From the NCBI RefSeq assembly GCF_004337985.1, contig NW_021940925.1:496001-560000 (forward strand): 64,000 nt of DNA. The letters are read 5' to 3'. Both the position numbers and the translations under genes were made by a program. Source of the DNA: Pyricularia pennisetigena (Eukaryota > Ascomycota > Sordariomycetes > Magnaporthales > Pyriculariaceae). Shown here one piece after another: positions 55,350-64,000 of the stretch; position 1 is the first letter of the stretch, and every line of letters begins with the position of its first letter. The notes under the pieces are model-generated. The model made no database searches, had not been told where the DNA came from, and saw only the letters and a program-made list of their open reading frames with translations.

Positions 55350-56350
55350 TCTTATAACGACCAACACGGTAACCACACCGAAAAAAAATACGGGAAATCC
55401 ACGAAAATAAAATTTACGGACACCAAGGAATTTCCAAAACATAGAAACGGCTAAAACAGCATTATAATTTTAAAAAAATACGACAAAAAATACGAAAAAC
55501 CATTAAAAATTACGAATTTTGCGCAAAAAGCAAATCCGCCAAATATAAACCTTACGGGCTTTTACAACCTTTACCAACCCTTAATAAAACCTGGTAAACC
55601 ATTACAATAAACTTTATCGTTAAATTACCACTTTCCGAAAAATTATTTATCAAAAGCAAATACGATAATATATTAATTATAATGGACAAATTTATTAAAT
55701 ACGCCTATTTCCTATTTTATAAAAAAAGTAACAACGCCGAAAAAATCGCTTATACACTCCTACGAATAATTGTTAATAACCACGGACTTCCAAAAAATAT
55801 TATTACGGACAAAAATAAACTTTTTACATTAAAATTCTGGAAATTTTTAATGGAATAATTAGGAGTTAACCACAAATTATTTACAATATTCCACCCACAA
55901 ATAAACGGATAAATAAAACGAACAAACTAAATATTAAAACAATACCTAAAATATTATATAAATTATAAACAGGATAATTGGGTACGATTATTATTTATAA
56001 CACAATTCGCATACAACAATTTAAAAAATGAAAATACCAAAATAACCCCGTTTTATACCAATTACGGATTTAACCTTACGGTATATAAAAAACCAAAAAC
56101 CACGATTACGGCCCCACGAACCGATAAATAAATAAACGAATTACGAAAATTCCACCAAAAACTCCAACGGGAATTGGAATTCGTACGAAAAAAAATAACT
56201 AAATACGCTAACCAACATCGGATAAAAAAACCATCCTTCCAAAAAGGAAATAGCGTTTATTTTATTCGACGCAATATTAAAACATAATAACCAAATAACA
56301 AATTTAATTTTAAAAAATTTGGACCTTTTAAAATCGATAAAAAGATTAAC
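55350..56350 (+). pseudogene. Integrase relic of gypsy family 2 element I
   Basis: The zinc-binding region (QHYNFKKIRQKIRKTIKNYE, FCAKSKSAK) and core (TINFIVKLPLSEKLF, IIMDKFIKYAYFL) are recognisable with many TAA codons. The second core Asp box reads NIITDKNKLF near 55800. Downstream the C-terminal part runs into the chromodomain. Confidence 0.75.
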
Positions 56351-56379
56351 GAAATAAATTACAAATTATTATTACCAAA

Positions 56380-56600
56380 AACTATAAAAATCCACCCAAC
56401 GTTCCACGTATTATTATTGGAGCCAGCACCACCCGGCACTAATACACAAAAAACAATTGAAATCGACGCAAAAAAAATATACGACGTCGAACGAATACTG
56501 GACCACGAACGTAACCACGGTAAAATAGAATACCTTATTAAATAGGAAAATTACGGATACGAAAAAAACATTTAAAAACCCCTTAACCACCTTCAAAATT
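56380..56600 (+). pseudogene. Chromodomain relic of gypsy family 2 element I
   Basis: Preceded by the conserved NVHPVFHVxLLEP-type linker (here IHPTFHVLLLEPAPPG). The chromodomain reads YDVERILDHERNHGKIEYLI, then K, a TAG where Trp is expected, ENYGYEKNI and another stop for Trp. This domain binds modified histones and targets integration. The Trp-to-stop changes are G-to-A events. Confidence 0.85.
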
Positions 56601-56899
56601 GCAAAAAACCACTCCGTTCATATTACCAGGAACTGGATTTGCGAACAAATTAACCAAAAAAAAGGACGACCTAAAAAAGCACCACCTACTATTCCCAAAA
56701 ACTAAAAATCGATTAAAACTCGAAACCATACCACCAAACGAATTTACAAAAAAACGATTAACACACACCACAAACCAAAATATACGAATAAAACAATTCA
56801 CCAACCGAATGTTACGCAAAAACATTTATTTTATCCAATAAAAAAGGATTTAAAAAACCTATTAAGAAGGTCGAATCCCAAACAAAATTGGAATCCGGA

Positions 56900-57330
56900 A
56901 AAAACGACTTTAAAAACATTTTAGGAAAAATTTCGGCCGATCGCCGGCGCTCCTCCTATTTTATTTCCTTACGCTCCACGCGATCCAATTCCTCCAAATT
57001 ATCAATCCCGCGAAATACAGCCCGCATTATCTTTTCAAACCACAATTTCTTTTATTTTCGCAAACGAAATAATTTCGCCTGTTTGCGCATAAATCTGCTT
57101 TTCCAACGCTTTAACCTCCGTATCCAATTTCGAATATTAGCGACCAATATAACGGATTTAAACAACGGACAAACCCAATACGTCGCACCCAAAACGGTTA
57201 GAACGAACGCATTCCATACACCGAACAGAATCCTGCGGAAACACCTAGCAAAATAATACGCCCTTAATATAACAAAAATTACAAAAAAACATTTCGATAA
57301 TATCGGTCGATAATAAAAAAGTAAAAAAAA
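56900..57330 (-). pseudogene. Antisense Cys-motif/coiled-coil ORF relic inside gypsy family 2
   Basis: On the strand opposite to the polyprotein, between the chromodomain and 3' LTR. A Cys motif RCMECVRSNRFGCDV (57223-57179) is followed by a Glu/Lys/Arg-rich helix (KLDTEVKALEKQIYAQTGEI). After a one-base shift it continues with RLKRWKSRFMRKQAKLFRLR and GIDNLEELDRVERKEIK. From memory, many fungal gypsy chromoviruses carry such an antisense frame, with an RCxECxRxxxxCDV motif and a coiled coil ending in LDELDEAEE-type sequence. I cannot verify that here. It is broken by stops. The role is unknown. Confidence 0.55.
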
Positions 57331-57493
57331 CGTAACGACGTTCTATCGACGAACGACCAAATTTCGATTTAATTACGCAATTAAATATGGCGCGAAAAAA
57401 TTAACCAGGAAGGAAAGGAATTAAAAACAAGGATTAGGGGAATACGGATTATTTAAAAACCAAAAAAACTTAACCAAAGGAAAAAAAACCTAA

Positions 57494-57950
57494 TATTACG
57501 ACCAAATAAATTGGGCCAACACCAATAAGGCCAAACGGGGTTACACCCCCCCTAATAACATTCGACCTGAAAAAACACCGACCGATAGGAAATAAGATTA
57601 CGTAAAAGAAAAAATCACGTAATACTACGTAATCGCCAAAATAATAATCTTAATAATCCTTAAAAAATTACAACAAATTAGGAAAAATGATTTTTGTAAT
57701 TTGTAATAAATTAAGGAGGATTACTTTTGGATATAATTTATATAAAGCACATTTATTACCATATAAATAAATTCGATTCTAGGATTGCTTAGCAGCAATT
57801 AAACTCTAGTCAACCTCAATATTTACTTGAAAACGATTATAACTTCACCCCAGTTATTGAAAACCCCAGTTACCCAATTCAGACGCTCAGTTGCTTTAAC
57901 CCACTGTACTTTACCATAAGAACAGGTTACCCGATACCTTGATCGTAACA
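57494..57950 (+). repeat. 3' LTR of gypsy family 2 element I
   Basis: Starts TATTACGACC (mutated TG to TA), is RIP-converted to about 57720 and clean from there to its end CGTAACA, the mirror image of the 5' LTR. Confidence 0.92.
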
Positions 57951-58077
57951 TTTTCCTGGTAATTTTACCTAAATCTCTCTCGTTTTACCAACCACTCCTA
58001 TTATTACAATTATATCCTTTAATATCGCTTTCCATAAACAGCAGCAGAATTATCCACCTTTTTTAAAAGTTGAAACC

Positions 58078-60513
58078 TGTTACGACCAAACAGTTGGGCC
58101 GGTATTAAGGAGGCCAGGCGGGGTTACACCCCTCCTGACGACACCCGACCAGGAAAAATCACCGACCGACAAAACCAGGATTACGCAAGGATAAAATTAC
58201 GTGGGGAACACGTAACTGCCAAAGCAATTAATTTAAACAAAGAGGGGGTAATTTCAAAAATTAAAGGACCTTTAAAAAGATTACGTTTGGAAGGTAATTT
58301 ATATAAAATACGTTTATTATTATATAAACAGATTTTAGTTTGAAAGTGTTTAGCAGTAATAAATTTATTATTTATCCAGGAATTAATTATAATCTTACTC
58401 CAATTATTAAGAATCCCCGGTTACCCAATTTAAACGTTTGATTGTTTTAATCCATTATATTCCATCATAAGAACAGGTTACCTGATACCTTAGGTATAAT
58501 ATTTTAATTGTTCCTATTTAATACTTTGTTTTAAAATATACCGAATAATACCGCCGAAATAATATCTTCTAACAAGTCCACCCTTCAGACCCTCTTTATT
58601 ATTAACGTTCCGGCGAATGCTAACGCCTTGCGTTAAATAATCGCGACGCTCCAAATAAAAAGTTGACAGTTGCAAAAACAAATAACCGAACAAATTAAGC
58701 GAACTAATAAAAACCATATCAAATGTCACGGCCAGGGTAAGTATAGCACGGAAACTAGTCTATTGGCGCCTATCGACGAAGATTTTACTTTGAGCAGAAG
58801 AAAGGAAACAAACAAAGTTCTAAATTTAACGCGACGTAAATAAAAATATTACCCTAGTGGGTCGTTGGTCAGGGGTCAGGGTTAGGGTCTGGTAATCTCA
58901 TGGTCCAAATATTACATCAAATACCTTTTATTATTATTTTACGATAATATTATAAATATTTTATAAAACCTTTTTACAGGAACCCGGGCTTATTTTTATT
59001 TTAACGAGGATAATTTCGATAATAACGTGAATGAAGTTATTTACGCAGTTTCGCTGTTTGAAAGCGATGCGATCGCCTGGTTCGAACCAACCCTGTAAAA
59101 TTATTTGAACCACAATAAAAAAACCCGTAAAATTAAAATCATACGCATTTTCAACAATTACGAACATTTCGAAAAATCTTTTAAGGAAATATTCGGTAAT
59201 CCGAACGAGGAACGCACGGTTAAACGTAAATTGGTGCGCTTTACCCAAACCAAATCGGTATCCAAATATATTAATAAATTCCGACAAATTATTACCAAAT
59301 TATTACAGGGCAAAAAAACCCTAATAGCACGCTTTTTTATAGGATTTAAAAAAAATGTTAGGGACGAATTAATTAAAAAAAACGACCCGATATATTGGCA
59401 AAATATATGGAATTAGCGGTTAAAATCGACAGCCGATTTTACGAGCGAAAATTGGAACGACGCGAAAAACGCAGCGTATGGGGCCCAGTTTTGCGACAAA
59501 CCAATATAGGACACAAATACCAGCACCCCAAACCGCCTCGTTAATACAATATTCTATATAGGATATATAACGGACCCATAAATTTAAACGTAACCCAATA
59601 CCGACAATTTTGTAAAAACCCCAAAAATGGTAAATATTTTAAATATAATAAGGCAGGGTATATTGCCAAAAATTGCCCTGCAACCCGAAATAATACCCCT
59701 GGTTTTACTTTAAATTTTAGGGGCAAAACCGAAAAGTTACGAGGATCTAATACCACCAATTACCAACAAATATAACCTAACCAATATAATATAACAAACT
59801 GGATTATTTGTTACGACGAAAATTGCACGATCCACAATAATTTTAAAATTAACGCAAAATGGTACTTATAAAAACCCCGAAACCTTCGAATTTTAATAAG
59901 AGAAAACCGAATATCCATAAAAATAAAATAACAACGAATTTATATTAATGAAAAACCCAGTTACCCAAATTAAAAAATTCGAACATTTTAAAAAAATCAG
60001 ATAAATTCTTTTTAGAAGAAACCCATCGCATTAGAACGACCAATTAAATTTTAATACAGGAATTAAACGAAAATGTAGGGGGAAAATTTAGCGGGGAAAA
60101 AACCATATTTTCAAACCAATATAATATAATAAAGGAAAATAACTCTTATATATACGAAAAAATCATATTAATTTATACCGAAATAACGAACTCGTACAAT
60201 TCCCCGGAATGTTATTTCAAATATAAATCCGGAATTTTCTAGGACCAATCGATGCAACCTTTGGAAACCACCCAATTCTGGATATTAAATATCCCCGATA
60301 CGTAAAAATCCTTTGGGCAAAATATTTCCGAAATAATTATGGATTCCGTTTAAATAGGAAGATAATCTACAATTTTTTCGTTCGACAACGTGAAATACCG
60401 GGTATTTACAAAATATATACTACAATTAACCTACCTAATTGGGAAATTAAAGTAAAATTTAATACCGAGCCAACAATTATATTTACCCTTTGCGACAATT
60501 ACCCCATGGCGTA
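58078..60513 (+). mobile_element. Gypsy family 2 element II, 3'-truncated
   Basis: Begins with a 5' LTR (58078 to about 58502; TGTTACGACC start, RIP-mutated end) only 122 bp after element I. The Gag frame (GTRAYFYFNEDNFDNN, GNPNEERTVKRKLVRFTQTK) and the start of pol are co-linear with 51190-52960 of element I, then the element ends at about 60513 against an unrelated repeat. Gag is interrupted by a family 1 solo LTR at 58724-58916. Less mutated in Gag than element I: one stretch (59105-59416) is open for 103 codons. Confidence 0.88.
58724..58916 (-). repeat. Solo LTR of gypsy family 1 inside gypsy family 2
   Basis: 193 bp, TGTCACGGCC...AAATATTACA on the plus strand, flanked by the perfect duplication TCAAA (58719-58723 and 58917-58921). 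It interrupts the Gag frame of family 2 element II, so family 1 was active after that insertion. Confidence 0.93.
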
Positions 60514-61135
60514 TTGCAATTTGTCAATTATATGCATTATTTTGCATGTAATAAGCCCACTTTTATTTGTATATAGCCCATTATATATAGTGCCGAAATG
60601 GGGTGGTTAAAATTCCGTTAAGTTGCGAAATGCGGGAGTTGCGATTCAAAGGTCAGCGAATGGGGTTAACTACCCTGCATCAGGTTAAAACTTTCACCAA
60701 ATTAGCGTTTAAATGCAAACCCAGTGTTACGTTCGTATGATAAAGCTTTACAATTGGGACCGACGAGGTATTTGCTAAATGCAAGTACTGCAGGATTTTT
60801 TAATCCATTATTATATTTGTTATATTTTCGGGCAAATACGCGATACCCAAAGATAATTTGTATGCAAATAAGGGTATTTTTCCTAAAAACCATACAAATT
60901 AAATTTTCGGAAATTCATTTGCGGCACCGGAAGCTTTTTTGGCGTTCCGACCCCCATTTCCATATCGGAGGGTAGTCAAGGGAAGATAGAGCAAAGTTTT
61001 CCCCAACCAATATAGTTATCGTAACCAAATTTTAATGCATTTGCACCCAATTGCAGAACGTTTTAGTGCATTTAGTGCACAGTTGTAACCACGCCACATA
61101 TAGGTTACCACCTATATCCCCTGTTAGCACCATCC
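60514..61135 (-). repeat. Dispersed coding repeat, copy 2
   Basis: Inverted match to 46716-47255. On the minus strand it encodes the same peptide as copy 1 with RIP-type stops (NALKFGYDNYIGWGKL, SDMEMGVGTPKKLPVPQMNF). It directly truncates gypsy family 2 element II at 60513. Confidence 0.6.
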
Positions 61136-62034
61136 AAATAAACAATATCCATCCAAAATTTAATCCCCCGTTAATTTTTAGATTAATCCAGCGCCATAAT
61201 ATGGATATAAATACAATCGAATTTTTGCCCTTTTCCAAACCCGGCGCGAATTTCCGATGCAAATAAAAAATATGAGGCGTTTTAATTATATTATTCCACC
61301 ACGATCCACCGCTTACGGAATATATTAAAAATGCGAACCAAAATTGTATTTACGTTTTTTATTTTCCGTTATCCAAAACCGTTTCCAACAATGGGCGGGC
61401 CACGTTTTGTTATCGGGATTTTTTGGAAATTACCGCCTTAATATAATATTTCCGGTCCTTATATAATGAACCAACCGTCGGGTGGTTTTTAATTTAATTT
61501 CCCTTTTTTTAAACCGTATTATTTAATTTTCCGGGGAAAAACGTTTGTTTTTCCGGTTGATAAAACTTTTGGTATTACGTTGGTTCGTATTGCGAGAGTG
61601 GGTTTTATTTTGTGCGTTTTTATACGGGTGGCGCGCCGAACCGCCGATCGGACTTTTTTTACCGCGACTAATGGAAAATTCGTTAAAAGGGAGATTTGTC
61701 GATTATATATGGTGTTGCGAAAAGAGGCGTCACGTATAATGACGATATTTAGGGCGATAAATTGAAAAGTTTTTCGTATGTGCGCGCCTGTTAGGGTTAC
61801 AGGCGGAAATCCCGCGCAAACGTCGATAGCATGGTCCGTGCGCACATATTGAAAAATTTTTATACCGGAGAGAGTCGTTACGTTGGGTACCCACTAACCG
61901 CACCCCCAAAAATCTAATAACAAAATTCCGCGTTTCGGAAATCGATTTAAAAATAAAATTATTAACGTACAAAAATATAATCGTGTTTATTTAGATGGTG
62001 TTAACAGGGGATATAGGTGGTAACCTATATATGG
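61092..62034. repeat. Inverted-repeat structure with about 50-bp arms
   Basis: The arm at 61092-61143 (CCACGCCACATATAGGTTAC..., ending CCATCCAAATAAAC) is inverted at about 61983-62034. About 840 bp of AT-rich sequence lies between. Each arm is the beginning of the dispersed coding repeat, so this is either two head-to-head copies or a transposon with long terminal repeats. The right arm is cut at 62034 by the next gypsy element. Open frames inside (61519-61972, both strands) have no recognisable domain. Confidence 0.5.
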
Positions 62035-64000
62035 TGTGACATTTGGACCATAAGATTACCACACCCTAACCTTTACCGCTGACCAACGACCCACCAGGGT
62101 GATACCTTTATCCACGTCGCGTTAAATTCAGAATTTTGTTTGTTTCCTTTCTTTTCCTCAAAATAGAATTTTCGTGGATAGGTGCCAATAAATTAATTTC
62201 CGTGCTATAATTACCCTGGCCGTAATACAATTTTATTTTCAAAAAAATCGCTGGTTTAACGATTAACAAATAAGGCGCAATAACCTATTTTTACGCCGTT
62301 GGCGAACGATAAAAATAAATCCGCACCCGACAAACCGATCCGATTTATACCCAGGCTAAAAAACCATCCATTTGCGAACAGCAAATTACAAAAATTAATT
62401 AAAAACCAGACGGAGCAAATAAACCGCCCCATCAATAACCCGACCCGATTAAAAAACGAAACAAATTTTTATCCAAACACCAATTCCAATGTCGAAAACG
62501 AAATCGAAATTGCATTTTCCTCGCGGTCCCCGGAATTTAATATAAATAAATAAAAAAAACAACCCCAAAATAATGGGCGACGCAAACGACCCAATCAGCG
62601 AAATCGTTAGGTTAAAAACGGAAATATTTAGGTTAAAAAACGCGTTGAAAAACGATATACCCAGACCCAAACCCTACCGAAAATTAAAGCACCGAAAACC
62701 ATTAATGGAAAATGCATTCGGCGGAACGAATTTTAAAGCAAAAAGGATGGCCGTTTGGCCAATTTTTACCGAATTCCAAAAAACAGGCGGTATAAACCCT
62801 ATTTATAATAATAAAATAAAAACCAAAACCGATTTACCCCCAAGATTCGCAGGAAATAAAACGTAATTTAATAATTGGTTAATAAAAGCGGCCGATAAAT
62901 TCGAAACAAATATCGCCATTTTTAAAACCGAAAAAAATCGGATGCGTTACCTGATAAATTTGCTCGAAAATGAAGCCGAAAAAGCAATAATTATTCGTTA
63001 CGTTTCAATTACATGCCCCTTTTTATTACTAACCGAAATAATCCAAATTTTAAAATCCATATACCATAACCCTAACCAGTCCATAATTGCCAAAAAAATT
63101 TTAAAAAACACGAATTTAAATTAGGTAAAAGCCAAAATATCCACGAATTTATTACCACGTTTAATTTATTAACCCAATAAACAAAAATTGGAAAAAAAGA
63201 TTGGAAGCAAACCTTATAAGGATATATACCCGCCAACCTAAATTACCGGTTATTGCACGATAGTAAAAACATCGAAATAAATTACGAAATATTTTACCAA
63301 TACGTTATTAAAACCGTTTATAGCAATTAATTGGTACAAAAAAGGCGTAAAAACCGAGAAAGCCCCGATAAAATTAATACGAAAAACGAAATCCGCAGCA
63401 GGTAAAAAACAGTTTCGACGAAATTCCGTTCGCGTTACAAATCCAAAAATTATTAAAGGGATAAAACGGAATTAATTACGATAGTTAAAACCGGTCGTTT
63501 GCTTATTTATAAAAAGAAAAAAGCGTATTGGGATACCAATATTTATTTTATATGCGGAAAAAGTGGTTATAATTCCAAGAATTGTTCCGAAAAAAAGAAA
63601 ATAAAGGATGTTAAAACAGTAAAACAAAAATAATAAACGGGTATTTTAAATTCGGAAATTATAAACGAATCGGGAAAAAAATAAAACCGCCGCAAATTTC
63701 CTCGGTGGTCCAAATATTTACGATAATTTATATTAATAATAATCCAAAATTTAAATTTTTTATCGTTCGAATTTAAATACAAGTTAATAGCGTAATATTA
63801 TCGGTTAAAATTTTTTATAACACCGGAATAAATATTTTTCTTTTAATTAACCTAGCAATCGTTAAATAAACCGCAAAACGGTTAAAAACCCGGTTCCAAA
63901 GGTTAAAAACCCCGTTACTTTTGTCGGATTACCGTAAACAGGACGCAAAACGCATTACGTATAAATTAAAAACGATTTTGGAAATCGATAGACGGCGGTT
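62035..64000 (+). mobile_element. Gypsy family 1 element IV, runs off the window
   Basis: The 5' LTR starts at 62035 (TGTGACATTT) and ends near 62229. The internal region is co-linear with element II from 28375 to about 30130. Flanked on the left by TATGG (62030-62034), whose partner lies outside the window. Gag is less damaged than in element II. Confidence 0.9.
62573..63700 (+). pseudogene. Gag relic of gypsy family 1 element IV
   Basis: ATG at 62573: MGDANDPISEIVRLKTEIFR, then KPLMENAFGGTNFKAKRMAV and TEFQKTGGINP, open for 97 codons to TAA at 62864, where Gln is expected. The frame resumes with RMRYLINLLENEAEKAI. The zinc knuckle near 63550 reads FICGKSGYNSKNCSE, retaining the last Cys that element II has lost. 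The best Gag of the family in this window, but not functional. Confidence 0.8.

Larger units (their letters stand above)
50709..57950 (+). mobile_element. Gypsy family 2 element I, full-length, dead
   Basis: 7242 bp, with 457-bp LTRs (50709-51165 and 57494-57950) and a perfect 5-bp duplication TTTTC (50704-50708 and 57951-57955). Internal order on the plus strand: Gag, protease, RT, RNase H, integrase, chromodomain, i.e. a Ty3/gypsy chromovirus. An antisense coding relic lies between the chromodomain and the 3' LTR. The interior is very strongly RIP-mutated; the outer halves of both LTRs are nearly clean. Confidence 0.95.

Noticed and set aside
1..64000. CRISPR arrays, operons, ribosome binding sites, phage-type genes
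   Set aside because: Nothing of the kind is present. The intron, LTR chromoviruses and Fot/Tad elements are eukaryotic, so bacterial feature types do not apply.

Overview
The window looks like an accessory, repeat-dominated segment of a filamentous ascomycete (Pezizomycotina) genome. The grounds are Fot1/pogo-type DNA transposons, Tad-like LINE, Ty1/copia and Ty3/gypsy chromovirus remains, one good short GT-AG intron, and long AT-rich tracts. In those tracts old coding frames are broken mainly by Gln-to-stop, Trp-to-stop and Asp-to-Asn changes, the C-to-T/G-to-A signature expected of repeat-induced point mutation (RIP). I do not assign a species. Positions 6105-6828 are unsequenced (N).

Layout. 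1-2130: low-information DNA with a broken TPR-protein fragment. 2131-11427: three virtually identical, intact Fot-like transposons (2131-3992 minus, 6829-8690 plus, 9566-11427 plus), each with TA duplications, 42-bp terminal inverted repeats and a 535-codon transposase. 12421-15300: a graveyard of host-type genes, including a clear CENP-A (centromeric histone H3) relic with three stops. 15300-23060: AT-rich DNA and a dead Tad-like LINE (minus). 23073-27299: an older Fot-like element split by an internally deleted gypsy element (23710-26757, 5-bp TSD). 28186-33905: a full-length but dead gypsy chromovirus (TSD CCACC).

34827-39402 is an island holding the only plausible living single-copy genes. 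Three small predicted secreted proteins, two of them Cys-containing and modelled with an intron, lie among Fot-like transposase relics. This is the arrangement seen for effector candidates of plant- or host-associated fungi, but no function is shown.

40200-46715: a degraded Gly/Tyr-rich gene cut by a solo LTR (41518-41969, TSD ATACG), a copia pol relic (minus) and a truncated gypsy (minus). 47660-48796: a 5'-truncated cytochrome P450 pseudogene. 50709-57950: a complete second-family gypsy chromovirus (457-bp LTRs, TSD TTTTC) with an antisense Cys/coiled-coil frame. 58078-60513: a second, truncated copy interrupted by a solo LTR (58724-58916, TSD TCAAA). 60514-62034: a dispersed repeat with inverted arms. 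62035-64000: a further gypsy copy running off the end.

Together the window records at least two phases: an old phase of transposition followed by heavy RIP, which also caught duplicated host genes, and a recent Fot burst that shows no RIP. In every complete LTR element the RIP damage fades within the outer halves of the LTRs, a mirrored pattern described in the findings.
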